Assembly: GCF_042660675.1 (NCBI RefSeq)
Contig: NZ_JBHSUL010000003.1
Span: 1-64,000 of the forward strand
Direction of reading: 5' to 3'
DNA length: 64,000 nucleotides
DNA from: Marinilactibacillus sp042660675
GTDB taxonomy: Bacteria; Bacillota; Bacilli; Lactobacillales; Carnobacteriaceae_A
The position numbers and the translations under genes were made by a program. This document shows positions 52,061 through 61,522 of the stretch, piece by piece; positions within the stretch are counted from its first letter, which is position 1; the number at the start of each line of letters is the position of its first letter. The notes beneath the pieces are model-generated. The model saw only the letters and a list, made by a program, of their open reading frames with translations, did not search any database and was not told the DNA's origin.

Positions 52061-53251
52061 ATGACCAGTAAAACGCTGAACCATTTTTTGGAAAGTAATC
52101 TAAACGAATTGAAAGAAATGGGATTATACAATGAAATCGATACGCTAGAAGGTCCAAATGGAGCAGAAATCACGGTCAGAGGAAAGCAACTGATCAATAT
52201 GTCTTCAAACAATTACCTTGGTTTTTCTAATGATGAACGATTGAAAGCAAAAGCGAACGCCGCTACTGATCAATATGGTGTAGGTGCGGGTGCTGTTCGT
52301 TCAATTAATGGGACACAAAGTATCCATGATGAACTCGAAGCCAAAATTGCTGACTTCAAGCAAACCGAAGCAGCCGTTGCTTTCCAGTCAGGATTTAACT
52401 GTAACATGGGTGCGATTTCAGCCGTTATGAACAAAAAAGATGCGATTTTATCAGATGAATTAAACCACGCATCTATTATTGACGGTTGTCGTTTGTCTGG
52501 TGCTAAAGTTATTCGAGTCAAACATCAGGATATGGAAGACTTACGTGCTAAAGCAAAAGAAGCTACTGAAAGTGGACAATATGAAAAAGTTATGTACATT
52601 ACGGACGGTGTCTTCTCAATGGATGGAGACGTAGCCAACTTACCGGATATTGTCAAAATCGCTGAAGAATTTGATTTGATCACTTACGTAGATGACGCTC
52701 ACGGTTCAGGTGTTATGGGCAAAGGTGCCGGAACAGTTAAGCATTTCGGACTACAAGACAAAATCGACTTCCAAATGGGCACACTTTCTAAAGCTGTTGG
52801 TGTTGTCGGTGGTTATGTAGCAGGAACTCAGAACTTGATTGACTGGCTAAAAGTACGCGCCCGTCCATTCTTATTTTCTACTTCACTAACACCTGGTGCT
52901 GCAGCTGCCTGTATTGAAGCAATCGATATCATGTCTGCTTCCACTGAAGAGCATGACCGCCTATGGGAAAATGGTCGTTACCTGAAAGCTGGACTAGATG
53001 CATTAGGCTTCAACATCGGAAATTCTGAAACACCGATCACCCCTTGTATTATTGGTGATGAAAAACTGACTCAGACATTTTCAAAACGATTAACAGATGA
53101 AGGCGTTTATGCTAAATCTATCGTCTTCCCTACTGTTCCAAGAGGTACTGGACGTGTGAGAAACATGCCAAGCGCGGCACACACTAAAGAGCAGTTAGAT
53201 AAAGTCCTTTCGATTTATGAAAAAGTCGGAAACGAATTAAACGTTATATAA
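52061..53251 (+). CDS. kbl: Glycine C-acetyltransferase (2-amino-3-ketobutyrate CoA ligase)
   Basis: 396-residue PLP enzyme of the alpha-oxoamine synthase family. MSSNNYLGFS, GVGAGAVRSINGT, DELNHASIIDGCRLSGA and DDAHGSGVMGKGG-like stretch (DDAHGSGVMGKGAGT) are signatures, and the PLP lysine lies in GTLSKAVG. Splits 2-amino-3-ketobutyrate with CoA into glycine and acetyl-CoA. Next to a threonine dehydrogenase-type gene, which makes the substrate from L-threonine. GGGAGAG precedes the ATG. Confidence 0.94.
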   Translation: MTSKTLNHFLESNLNELKEMGLYNEIDTLEGPNGAEITVRGKQLINMSSNNYLGFSNDERLKAKANAATDQYGVGAGAVRSINGTQSIHDELEAKIADFKQTEAAVAFQSGFNCNMGAISAVMNKKDAILSDELNHASIIDGCRLSGAKVIRVKHQDMEDLRAKAKEATESGQYEKVMYITDGVFSMDGDVANLPDIVKIAEEFDLITYVDDAHGSGVMGKGAGTVKHFGLQDKIDFQMGTLSKAVGVVGGYVAGTQNLIDWLKVRARPFLFSTSLTPGAAAACIEAIDIMSASTEEHDRLWENGRYLKAGLDALGFNIGNSETPITPCIIGDEKLTQTFSKRLTDEGVYAKSIVFPTVPRGTGRVRNMPSAAHTKEQLDKVLSIYEKVGNELNVI

Positions 53252-53260
53252 ATCTTTTAT

Positions 53261-53334
53261 AAAAAGCAGTTAACTAGACCGAGTTCCTATCAAGAGTATT
53301 TGAGCGCATAACTCAGTCAGCTGCTTTTTCTTTT
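53261..53334 (+). terminator. Intrinsic terminator between kbl and tdh
   Basis: AAAAAGCAG pairs CTGCTTTTT, with an inner stem CGAGTT/AACTCAG in a long loop, then TCTTTT. It would limit readthrough from kbl to tdh. Confidence 0.78.
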
Positions 53335-53346
53335 GGAGTAAACGAT

Positions 53347-54330
53347 ATGATTGAATCATTACTGGAGGAAAGAATCTTGGAAACCATCTTAATTACTGGC
53401 GCACTGGGACAGATCGGAACTGCTCTGACAGCACGCTTGAGAGAAAAATTTGGAGTAGAGCACGTTATCGCAACAGACATTCAAAGACCAGAACAGTCGA
53501 CTGTTGTTGAAAATGGCATTTTTGAATATCTGGATGTAACGGATCAATTAGCTATAGAGCAATTAGTCGAAAAATATCAAATTGATACAATTATTCATTT
53601 AGCAGCTTTGCTGTCTGCGGTAGCGGAAGAAAAGCCTCAGTTAGCTTGGGAATTGAATATGGGTGGATTAATGAACGCACTAGAAGTAGCGCGTATTCAT
53701 GATTTGAAATTCTTCACGCCTAGTTCAATCGGTGCTTTTGGTCCTCAAACGCCTAAAGTACAGACACCGCAAGTAACCTTACAACGTCCAACGACTATGT
53801 ATGGAGTAACGAAGGTAAGCGGAGAATTGCTTTGTGATTATTACTTCCAGAAATTTGGAGTAGATACGAGAAGCGTTCGTTTCCCTGGACTCATTTCTTA
53901 CGAAGCACTACCTGGTGGCGGAACAACTGATTATGCAGTAGATATCTACTACGAGGCATTAAAAAAACAAGCCTACACCTCTTTTATCGACAAGGGCACT
54001 TATATGGATATGATGTACATGCCAGATGCGGTAGACGCCATTATTCGTTTAATGGAAGTACCTTCGGAGAACCTCATTCACCGTAACGCATTCAATGTTA
54101 GTGCAATGAGTGTATGTCCAGAAGACTTTGAAAAAGCGATTCAAGCTCATATACCAGAATTCACTTTGGACTTTGAAGTCGATCCCATTCGTCAGACGAT
54201 TGCGGAGTCATGGCCGAATTCAATCGATACGATACAAGCTCGTAAAGAATGGGATTTCAGCCCTGAATATACTCTTGAAAAAATGACAGCAGATATGCTA
54301 CAAAAACTAAAAGAAAAATCACTATCTTAA
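53347..54330 (+). CDS. tdh: L-threonine 3-dehydrogenase, SDR/epimerase type
   Basis: Up to 327 residues, extended short-chain dehydrogenase fold. TILITGALGQIGT is the NAD-binding glycine motif, HLAALLSAVAEEKPQLAWELN and the YGVTKVSGE stretch give the Tyr-Lys catalytic pair, and PGLISYEALPGGGTTDYAVDIYYEAL is specific to the epimerase-like threonine dehydrogenases. Oxidises L-threonine to 2-amino-3-ketobutyrate for Kbl. Two starts are plausible: ATG at 53347 behind TTGGAG, or TTG at 53377 behind GGAGG, which better fits the family length. Confidence 0.9.
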   Translation: MIESLLEERILETILITGALGQIGTALTARLREKFGVEHVIATDIQRPEQSTVVENGIFEYLDVTDQLAIEQLVEKYQIDTIIHLAALLSAVAEEKPQLAWELNMGGLMNALEVARIHDLKFFTPSSIGAFGPQTPKVQTPQVTLQRPTTMYGVTKVSGELLCDYYFQKFGVDTRSVRFPGLISYEALPGGGTTDYAVDIYYEALKKQAYTSFIDKGTYMDMMYMPDAVDAIIRLMEVPSENLIHRNAFNVSAMSVCPEDFEKAIQAHIPEFTLDFEVDPIRQTIAESWPNSIDTIQARKEWDFSPEYTLEKMTADMLQKLKEKSLS

Positions 54331-54343
54331 CTTTTTTCTATTT

Positions 54344-54391
54344 AAAAAAAACGATCAGATTCTACTATTCAAGTAGCGTCTGATCGTTTTT
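54344..54391. terminator. Bidirectional terminator tdh / rpiA
   Basis: AAAAACGATCAGA and TCTGATCGTTTTT form a perfect stem with an inner CTACT/AGTAG stem. It serves both convergent genes. Confidence 0.92.
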
Positions 54392-54394
54392 AAT

Positions 54395-55075
54395 TTACCC
54401 TCTATCAACTTGCTCTACAGTCACACCTTCTTGCGTCCCTACAATGATTGTATCGACACAATTTAAAAACAATCCATGCTCCACTACACCTGTTAAAGAA
54501 TCCAACCAAGTCGCTAACGGTTCAGGATTTTTAATAATTTCCATGTGAAGATCGATAATAAGATTTCCTGAATCCGTCACTAATTTTTCTCCTTCTTCAT
54601 CTAATCTCCAAGAAGGCTTGTAGCCTTTTTGTTCAAACTTTTTGAACAATTGGCCAGAACCAAAATGAACTACTTCTACAGGTAATGGAAAAGCACCAAG
54701 CTCTTCTACTAGTTTGCTTTCATCTACGATCCAGATGTTTCTATCAGAAAGATTGGCCACTGTTTTTTCAAACAAATGAGCCGCTCCACCACCTTTAATC
54801 CCTTGATAAGTATTTGAAATTTCATCTGCTCCATCAATGGTTATATCAATTTTTTCAACATCATCTATCCCCTTTAAGGGAATATTCAAATCAGTTGCTT
54901 GCGCTGTTGTTCGAATAGATGTAGTTACACCAACGATATTTAATCCTTCTTCATTTACTCTTTTACCAAGGGCTTCTACCATGTAATAAGCCGTTGAACC
55001 TGTCCCAAGACCAACCGTCATGCCGTCTTCAATAAATTCTGCCGCTTTATATCCTACTAATTTTTTGAGATTCAT
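54395..55075 (-). CDS. rpiA: Ribose-5-phosphate isomerase A
   Basis: 226 residues. GLGTGSTAYYMVEAL binds the substrate phosphate, TTSIRT and DGADEI carry the catalytic region, and KGGGAAHLFEKTVA gives the lysine. Interconverts ribose-5-phosphate and ribulose-5-phosphate. The ATG at 55075 is preferred because GGAAGGG is 8 bases upstream; the ATG two codons earlier is too close. Confidence 0.95.
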   Translation of the reverse strand: MNLKKLVGYKAAEFIEDGMTVGLGTGSTAYYMVEALGKRVNEEGLNIVGVTTSIRTTAQATDLNIPLKGIDDVEKIDITIDGADEISNTYQGIKGGGAAHLFEKTVANLSDRNIWIVDESKLVEELGAFPLPVEVVHFGSGQLFKKFEQKGYKPSWRLDEEGEKLVTDSGNLIIDLHMEIIKNPEPLATWLDSLTGVVEHGLFLNCVDTIIVGTQEGVTVEQVDRG

Positions 55076-55136
55076 ACCCATTTCCCTTCCAGATAAAATT
55101 TATGTACCGCTATCATTTTCAACTGTATTGTAACAT

Positions 55137-55167
55137 AAAAAGGAGCTGCATCAGCAGCTCCTTTTTA
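55137..55167. terminator. Terminator between potD and rpiA
   Basis: AAAAAGGAGCTGC and GCAGCTCCTTTTT form a perfect 13-bp stem with a 4-base loop. It lies directly after the potD stop. Confidence 0.93.
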
Positions 55168-56238
55168 TTATCTAAGCATTTTGAATTCCAGGAACAAGTC
55201 ATTATATTTTTCAATGTATTCAGGTCCAAGATTTTCGTACACTTCTAACTTTTCAATGGTTTCAGCAGATGGATAAAATTGCTCGTCTTCCGTTGTTTCT
55301 TCCGGAAGCAAATCCATGGCCGCTTTATTTGGAGTACTGTACCCAATATAATCAGCATTCTGAGCAGCAACTTCTGGCTGCAGCATGAAATTTATAAAGG
55401 CATATGCCGCTTCTGTGTTTTGCGCTGTCTTAGGAATCACCATATTGTCAAACCACAAGTTGGATCCTTCTTCAGGCAGAATATAATGTAGAGATTCATT
55501 TTCCCACATCATATCAGCCGCTTCTCCAGAAAACGTCACCGCAACGGGCGCTTCTTCTTGAATCATATACATTTTGATCTCATCTGCAACTAGCGCCTTA
55601 GCATTCGGCGCAAGATCACGAAGCAATTCAAAAGATTCATTCAATTCTTCATCATTTTTCGAGTTCAATGAATAGCCTTGAGTCTGCAAGCCAATTCCGA
55701 TAACTTCTCGCGCTCCATCAATAAACAGAATACTTTCTCTGAATTCAGGATTCCATAAATCACTCCAAGACGTAATATCTTCTTCATCAACCATCTGTTC
55801 ATTATAAACAATCCCCAAAGTCCCCCAGAAGTAAGGAATTGAGAACTGATTATTAGGATCGAATGGTTGATCGAGAAATTCTGAATCAATATTTTCTAAA
55901 CCAGTAATTTTTGAATAGTCTATTGGTAAAACGAGATCTTCTTCAATCATTCTCTCAATCATATATTCACTTGGAATCGTCAGGTCGTATGCTGTTCCGC
56001 CTTGCTGAACTTTTGTATACATCGACTCATTGGAGTCAAAGGTTTCATAAACAACTCGGTAACCCGATTCTTCTTCAAACTGTTCAAGCAATTCTGGATC
56101 GATATAATCTCCCCAGTTAAAAATATTTAGCGTATCTGCTCCGCTTGCACCTTGGGAATGTTCAATGAAAAAACTACCCAAATAGAGTACGCTCGATACC
56201 CCCAACACAGCTAAAGCCAATTGAATCAATTGTTTCAT
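55168..56238 (-). CDS. potD: Spermidine/putrescine-binding protein PotD
   Basis: 356 residues, polyamine-binding family. NIFNWGDYIDPELLEQFEEE is the start of the mature protein. The N-terminal hydrophobic helix (about 5-25) has no lipobox Cys, so it is probably held as a signal anchor or released by signal peptidase, unlike most Gram-positive PotD lipoproteins. Last gene of potABCD; it overlaps potC by one base. Acidic overall. Confidence 0.93.
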   Translation of the reverse strand: MKQLIQLALAVLGVSSVLYLGSFFIEHSQGASGADTLNIFNWGDYIDPELLEQFEEESGYRVVYETFDSNESMYTKVQQGGTAYDLTIPSEYMIERMIEEDLVLPIDYSKITGLENIDSEFLDQPFDPNNQFSIPYFWGTLGIVYNEQMVDEEDITSWSDLWNPEFRESILFIDGAREVIGIGLQTQGYSLNSKNDEELNESFELLRDLAPNAKALVADEIKMYMIQEEAPVAVTFSGEAADMMWENESLHYILPEEGSNLWFDNMVIPKTAQNTEAAYAFINFMLQPEVAAQNADYIGYSTPNKAAMDLLPEETTEDEQFYPSAETIEKLEVYENLGPEYIEKYNDLFLEFKMLR

Positions 56239-57077
56239 TAAGGTGTCACCGCCTTTTGGTGGTTCGTTGGATCAACATCGGTTAGTTTCCGTTTACGGTT
56301 ACGCTGTTGCTGTTGAACAAAGTAGTAGCCACTGACTAGTCCTAGAGCAACAATGAATAGAATCGTACTCAACGCATTGATCTCTAAACTGATCCCTTGT
56401 CGAGCTCTTGAATAAATTTCAACAGATAAGGTTGCGAAGCCATTTCCAGTTACGAAAAAGGTAACAGCGAAATCATCGATAGAATAAGTGAAAGCCATAA
56501 AATATCCAGCAAGTATGCCTGGTTTAATACTCGGAATAATCACACTTTTTAACACTTGCCAATTGTTTGCTCCTAGATCTTTTGCTGCAGTAATCATGTT
56601 TGTATTCATTTCTTGCAGTTTAGGCAAGACCATTAAGACCACAATTGGAATACTGAATGCGATATGTGAAAACAATACAGAATAAAACCCTAAGCGAAAA
56701 CCAGCCATCGTAAATAAGAGCAAGAAACTTGCGCCAATAATAACATCCGGTGACACGAGTAGAACATTATTCAAACCCAGTATGGTCGACTGTGTTCTTC
56801 TTTGTCTAACAAAGAAGATTCCAATCGCCCCCAAAGTACCGATAATGGTTGCTAACAAGGAAGAGAGCAAAGCGACTCTAAATGTATCTAGCGCAATACG
56901 AATCAATCTCGTATCACCCGCTAACGCTTCATAATGTTCCGTTGTAAATCCCGTAAACTCATTCATTGTTCCCGCTTGGTTGAAAGAGTAATAAATCAAA
57001 TATAAAATTGGAACATATAACAAAACAAAGATAAAAATCAGATACAGATTTCCCCAACTAAATTTAGACTTGATCAT
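56238..57077 (-). CDS. potC: Polyamine ABC importer permease PotC
   Basis: 279 residues, six helices. YYSFNQAG and the EAA-loop stretch AAKDLGANNWQVLKSVIIPSIKPG match PotC. Its ATG overlaps the potB stop by four bases (ATGA). Forms the channel with PotB. Confidence 0.95.
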   Translation of the reverse strand: MIKSKFSWGNLYLIFIFVLLYVPILYLIYYSFNQAGTMNEFTGFTTEHYEALAGDTRLIRIALDTFRVALLSSLLATIIGTLGAIGIFFVRQRRTQSTILGLNNVLLVSPDVIIGASFLLLFTMAGFRLGFYSVLFSHIAFSIPIVVLMVLPKLQEMNTNMITAAKDLGANNWQVLKSVIIPSIKPGILAGYFMAFTYSIDDFAVTFFVTGNGFATLSVEIYSRARQGISLEINALSTILFIVALGLVSGYYFVQQQQRNRKRKLTDVDPTNHQKAVTP

Positions 57078-57886
57078 GATCTACGAACCCCTTTCTTACG
57101 GCTCGAAGTTAGAACCATTGTTAGGATCATCAATACAATTAAAACAATCCCAATCGTTGATCCCATTCCCCAGTTTTGTGTCACTAAGAAGTGTTGTTCA
57201 ATTGCTGTCCCTAAAGTAATTACCCGGTTTCCACCAATCAATCTAGTCAGCATAAATAGTGAAAGAGACGGGATAAAGACTACTTGTATGCCACTTCGGA
57301 CACCTGAGAGGGATAATGGGAAAATAACGTTTTTAAAGGTTTCCCAAGTATTCGCCCCAAGATCTCTACTCGCATGAATCACAGAAGGATGAATCTCTTC
57401 AATCGCATTGTAGATTGGTAGTAGCATAAAAGGAATCTCAATATAGGTAGCCACTAAAAGAAAACTAGCATTTGTAAACAAAAGTTGTTGACGTCCTATC
57501 CCTATCCAGTCAAAAAACGTATTCACACTTCCTTGTTGACTCAGTAAGCCAATAAAAGCATAGGCTTTTAATAATACATTGATCCAAGTCGGTAAAATTA
57601 GTAAGAGCATCCATAAATCTTTTCGTCTTGTTTGTGTTAAAAAATAGGCTGTCGGATAACTGATACAAAGTGTGATGAAGGTAATAATAAATGCATAAAG
57701 AAAAGATTGTGCCGTCATTTTAAGGTAAGTTGTTGAAGTAAAGTAAGTAACAAAATTAGATACCGTAAAGGTTCCATTCAAACCAATAAATGATTGGTAA
57801 ATGAGTAAACCGATTGGAATAAATACAAACAATCCTATCCAGATAAAATAAGGAAAAAAGAGCCATTTATTCTGTTTAGAGGTCAT
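57074..57886 (-). CDS. potB: Polyamine ABC importer permease PotB
   Basis: 270 residues, six helices. YPTAYFLTQTRRK and the EAA-loop region ASRDLGANTWETFKNVIFPLSLSG are typical. It overlaps potA by 11 bases and potC by four, so the whole potABCD unit is translated as a coupled set. Confidence 0.95.
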   Translation of the reverse strand: MTSKQNKWLFFPYFIWIGLFVFIPIGLLIYQSFIGLNGTFTVSNFVTYFTSTTYLKMTAQSFLYAFIITFITLCISYPTAYFLTQTRRKDLWMLLLILPTWINVLLKAYAFIGLLSQQGSVNTFFDWIGIGRQQLLFTNASFLLVATYIEIPFMLLPIYNAIEEIHPSVIHASRDLGANTWETFKNVIFPLSLSGVRSGIQVVFIPSLSLFMLTRLIGGNRVITLGTAIEQHFLVTQNWGMGSTIGIVLIVLMILTMVLTSSRKKGVRRS

Positions 57887-59030
57887 AATTCAGCTCCACT
57901 CCTTTTTCACGGTCGATCGCTTCTTGTACGCTCGTCCCATTATTCACGGCATAATCTGCTAAACGCTGATTGAACGCTTCTTCGGTCTCTCCTAATCTCA
58001 TAATATGGATATCTCTAGGCTCAAATGCTAGCCCGACTTCGTCTCCAACCTCTGCTTTACGCGTCGTATGGACCATCCATTCATTTCCCTCTGAATCTTC
58101 TCCAATGATCTCATAATGCACACCTCTAAATAGTTGGGACTGAACGATCACTTTGAGATTCCCAAGAGCTGGTCTTGTAACAACAAGATCTTCTGGTCTA
58201 ATCACGACTTCAATTTCTTCATTTTCTGGCATCCCACCGTCAACACAATCAAAAACTTTTCCGGCGAATTCCACTTTATAGTCTTGTATCATCTTACCAG
58301 CCACAATATTGCTCTCACCGATAAAGTCAGCCACATAATTATTAAGTGGCTCATCATAGATATCAATTGGTGTACCACTTTGAACAATTTCGCCTTCTTT
58401 CATGACAAAGATCTTGTCACTCATAGCCAATGCTTCTTCTTGATCATGCGTCACAAAAATAAAAGTAATCCCTAGTCGTTGCTGTAGTTCTCTTAATTCG
58501 TACTGCATCTCTGTTCTTAATTTTAAATCCAGAGCAGATAACGGTTCATCTAAAAGTAAAATCTCCGGTTCGTTTACAATTGCTCTTGCAATGGCTACCC
58601 GCTGGCGTTGTCCGCCTGACATTTCAGAAATTTCTCTCGTCTCAAAACCAGTTAATCTAACGGATCTCAGTGCTTCCGTTACTTTTTCTTTTATCTGATT
58701 TTTAGGCAGTTTTTTGATTTTTAATCCAAATGCTACATTATCAAATACATTCATATGAGGAAATAGAGCATAATCCTGAAAAACAGTATTGACTTTACGT
58801 TTATTAGGAGGTAATTCATTCACTTTTTTACCATCTAATATAATTGAACCTGAAGTGGCTTGAGTGAAGCCAGCGATCAAATTCAAGATTGTAGATTTAC
58901 CACACCCTGATGGACCTAGCAAGGTATAAAATTTTCCTTTTTCCAAATCGAACGAAACATCTTTTAATACTATACTTTCATCATATTGTTTTTGAACGTC
59001 TTTAAACGAAATAATAGTCTTTTCCGTCAC
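57876..59030 (-). CDS. potA: Polyamine ABC importer ATPase PotA
   Basis: 384 residues. Walker A GPSGCGKST, signature MSGGQRQR, Walker B LLLDEPLSALD, then a TOBE domain after about 290 (EIEVVIRPEDL, VGLAFEPRDIHIM). Powers spermidine/putrescine uptake. Starts with GTG, with AAGGGAG upstream. The C-terminal 40 residues (EAFNQRLADYAVNNG) are a short extension beyond the usual end. Confidence 0.95.
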   Translation of the reverse strand: MTEKTIISFKDVQKQYDESIVLKDVSFDLEKGKFYTLLGPSGCGKSTILNLIAGFTQATSGSIILDGKKVNELPPNKRKVNTVFQDYALFPHMNVFDNVAFGLKIKKLPKNQIKEKVTEALRSVRLTGFETREISEMSGGQRQRVAIARAIVNEPEILLLDEPLSALDLKLRTEMQYELRELQQRLGITFIFVTHDQEEALAMSDKIFVMKEGEIVQSGTPIDIYDEPLNNYVADFIGESNIVAGKMIQDYKVEFAGKVFDCVDGGMPENEEIEVVIRPEDLVVTRPALGNLKVIVQSQLFRGVHYEIIGEDSEGNEWMVHTTRKAEVGDEVGLAFEPRDIHIMRLGETEEAFNQRLADYAVNNGTSVQEAIDREKGVELNYDL

Positions 59031-59153
59031 AGTTTTACACTCCCTTTACATCTTTTCTCAATTAGATTGAAACCTATTTTATTATAGCTTGCCCTTTCAT
59101 AAGTTCAATCTTTTTCGATTTCATGATACTATCCTGCTTCTTTTTGGATGAAA

Positions 59154-59179
59154 AACGACCGTTCAAAATGAACGATCGC
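59154..59179 (-). terminator. Intrinsic terminator of the Gfo/Idh gene
   Basis: On the minus strand CGATCGTTCA pairs TGAACGGTCG (one G-T pair) with a short loop, then five T. It lies 35 bases past the stop. Confidence 0.82.
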
Positions 59180-59213
59180 AGTTCTATCTATTCTGTAATT
59201 CTTTTACTTTATC

Positions 59214-60128
59214 TTATAGATTGGCATTTCTTAAAATCATTTCGCAAACTTCATGGCTAACTAAAGAAGATTCAAGCGATACTGGATTGTCTCCATTTGT
59301 ACGAACAGCTTCAAGAAAAGCTTCGATCATAGAAGAAAATCCTCTTTTATAAAGAGTATGATCCCAGTCACCAAAAGATCTGCTGACTGTTTTTTCTTCA
59401 TCATATCTTGTCCACTCTGAAAGGTTTTCTACTCGTGCTGTTTGCGTTGGACTTTGAACTTCCATCGTTTCCAGTCTAGCGCCTGACTCAGCGTTTATCG
59501 AGACCATAATATGCGTAGAATCAGATTCCAGAATAACCCATGCGCGTTTAAAATAATCGTCTGACCCTACAAGTCCTGAATTGATGATTCTTACAGGCTC
59601 ATCAATCATATGGAGTGCTGTATCTACAGGATGAATCATCATATCGTAAATTCTATATCTGGAAGAATGTTTTGTATAATTTCCTTGGTTTTTCTGGAAG
59701 TAAACCATATTTTTATCTTCAATGGCTTTGAGTTCTTTTACTCTTGGAGCAAATCTTCTATTAAATCCCGCTGTTAATAGGACATTTGCTTTACGAGAAC
59801 GTTCGATCAAGGCTTTTGTTTCTTCAAGATCTGCGCTGATTGGTTTATCTACAAATACATGAATACCATTATCCATCATTTTTTCGATAATCTCAGCATG
59901 GGTCGGTGTGGGTGTATGGATAAATACGGCATCCAAACCTATGTCGAGTAAATCTTCCCAACTGGTATGTAACTGTTGTGCAGGAATTCGGTACTTCTCA
60001 CCTATTTCCTTTAGTTTGTCTTGTTTTCTAGTAGAAAGATGCCACTCCACTGTTTGGTGTTCTGTCATCATAACTGGTAAATAAGCTTTTTGAGCGATGG
60101 TGCCTAATCCGATTACCCCTATTTTCAT
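59214..60128 (-). CDS. Gfo/Idh/MocA-family oxidoreductase (YceM/MviM-like)
   Basis: 304 residues. MKIGVIGLGTIAQKAYLPVM is the NAD(P)-binding N-terminus, VFVDKPISADLEE has the family EKP-type Lys, here DKP, and RYRIYDMMIHPVDTALHM has the second catalytic His. The sugar-like substrate is unknown. The ATG at 60128 is chosen because GGAGG lies 8 bases upstream. It lies directly downstream of the murB terminator. Confidence 0.88.
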   Translation of the reverse strand: MKIGVIGLGTIAQKAYLPVMMTEHQTVEWHLSTRKQDKLKEIGEKYRIPAQQLHTSWEDLLDIGLDAVFIHTPTPTHAEIIEKMMDNGIHVFVDKPISADLEETKALIERSRKANVLLTAGFNRRFAPRVKELKAIEDKNMVYFQKNQGNYTKHSSRYRIYDMMIHPVDTALHMIDEPVRIINSGLVGSDDYFKRAWVILESDSTHIMVSINAESGARLETMEVQSPTQTARVENLSEWTRYDEEKTVSRSFGDWDHTLYKRGFSSMIEAFLEAVRTNGDNPVSLESSLVSHEVCEMILRNANL

Positions 60129-60175
60129 CTGCAAATCCTCCAAGTTTGTTTAGTTAATTTGGAAATCTTTTTTGA

Positions 60176-60232
60176 TAAAAAGTGTACACTTAAGACTATA
60201 CCGTATGTTCAGTCTTAAGTGTACACTCACTT
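60176..60232 (-). terminator. Terminator of murB, perfect 17-bp inverted repeat
   Basis: Arms AGTGTACACTTAAGACT (60181-60197) and AGTCTTAAGTGTACACT (60211-60227) with a 13-base loop. Read on the minus strand it is followed by TTTTTATC, directly after the murB stop. Confidence 0.85.
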
Positions 60233-61240
60233 TTATCTTTCGTCTGCAAAACCTATAGATTGCTCCGTGCCGATTTTTTGTTTGAATTGATCTGTAGCTT
60301 TTTGAATTAATCTTTTCGCTTTCTCTGTGTTACTTTTCACCGGGTCTTCTCCGATGATTCGAACTTCAGTTTCAAGTTGTACATCATTTTTCTCTAAAAT
60401 CACTTCTTTGATGTGGTCGATTAACTCAATATAATCTGTCGCTGTTGCCTGATCGATGTTCACAATGAATCCCGCATGCTTAGTCGAAATTTGTGCTCCG
60501 CCCCACTTCAATCCTTGTAGACCCGCTTCTTGTATCAGCTTTCCAGTAAAATAACCCGTTGGTCTTTTGAAAACAGATCCACAGGAAGGATACTCTAAAG
60601 GCTGTCTTGTCGTACGCAGAATCGTTAATTCATCCATACGCTCTTTGATTGCATCTTGGTCGCCTTCTTCTAACTGGAAACTGACATCTATAACAATATC
60701 GCCCGTCTCTTGAATTAAACTGTTACGGTAAACAAATGCCATATCTTCATTACTAACTTCTCTAATTTCTCCCGTTAAGCTTAGTAATGTGACACTTTTA
60801 ATCACATCTTTTACTTCTCCATCATACGCTCCAGCATTCATGTAAACTGCTCCGCCAATACTACCTGGAATACCACAAGCAAATTCCAATCCTGTTAAGC
60901 TTGCGTGATAAGCTTTTTTACTGACTTCAATCAATGCCGCTCCAGCTTGAGCTATAACCTGGTCTTTTTCTATAGTAATTTGATCCATCTCTGTCAAAAT
61001 CATTGTGACGCCTCTGATTCCGCCATCTTTTACAATCAAGTTACTCGCGTTTCCTAAAATCGTCAAAGGCCATTGTCTTTCATTAATGTAAGAAATCATT
61101 GCAGCAATTTCTTCTTTTCTTTTAGGGAAAACCAGTACATCAGCTGGTCCTCCAGTTTCAGTATACGTAAATTGTGCTAAAGGTTCGTCGGTCTTTATGA
61201 TTGATTCTTTGAATAGTTCTTTGAATTCTTTTATATCCAT
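60233..61240 (-). CDS. murB: UDP-N-acetylenolpyruvoylglucosamine reductase
   Basis: 335 residues, type II-like MurB of Gram-positives, with a 35-residue basic extension at the C-terminus. FTYTETGGPADVLVFP and GNASNLIVKDGG bind FAD, VYRNSL has the catalytic Arg, YPSCGSVFKRP carries the proton donor as Cys, a known alternative to Ser in this type, and ETEVRIIGE has the Glu. Makes UDP-N-acetylmuramate, a cytoplasmic step of peptidoglycan synthesis. AAAGGAAC lies 11 bases before the ATG, a long spacing. Confidence 0.95.
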   Translation of the reverse strand: MDIKEFKELFKESIIKTDEPLAQFTYTETGGPADVLVFPKRKEEIAAMISYINERQWPLTILGNASNLIVKDGGIRGVTMILTEMDQITIEKDQVIAQAGAALIEVSKKAYHASLTGLEFACGIPGSIGGAVYMNAGAYDGEVKDVIKSVTLLSLTGEIREVSNEDMAFVYRNSLIQETGDIVIDVSFQLEEGDQDAIKERMDELTILRTTRQPLEYPSCGSVFKRPTGYFTGKLIQEAGLQGLKWGGAQISTKHAGFIVNIDQATATDYIELIDHIKEVILEKNDVQLETEVRIIGEDPVKSNTEKAKRLIQKATDQFKQKIGTEQSIGFADER

Positions 61241-61522
61241 GTTTTCTAAATGTTCCTTTCAATTTTCATCTATTCAATTCTGGTAGGCTGCTTAACGTAT
61301 AAATAAAGATACATCAATGCAAAATCATATTTATTCTAACACGAATACAATAAGAGTAGTAGACTCAATTCGAAATCTCTCTATTCATATGAGCTCTATC
61401 ATACACTAGCATAATTCGAGCAGATTTCCCCGTGGAAAGACTTTTTGGAGCCTAGAACTTATTGTTTTGACTTTCTCATGATATCAGATATGATTGTGAC
61501 AAATATTTGAAGGGAGTCACCT

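Noticed and set aside
60181..60227. 17-bp inverted repeat as mobile-element end or operator
   Set aside because: It directly follows the murB stop and continues into a T run on that strand, so a terminator explains it.
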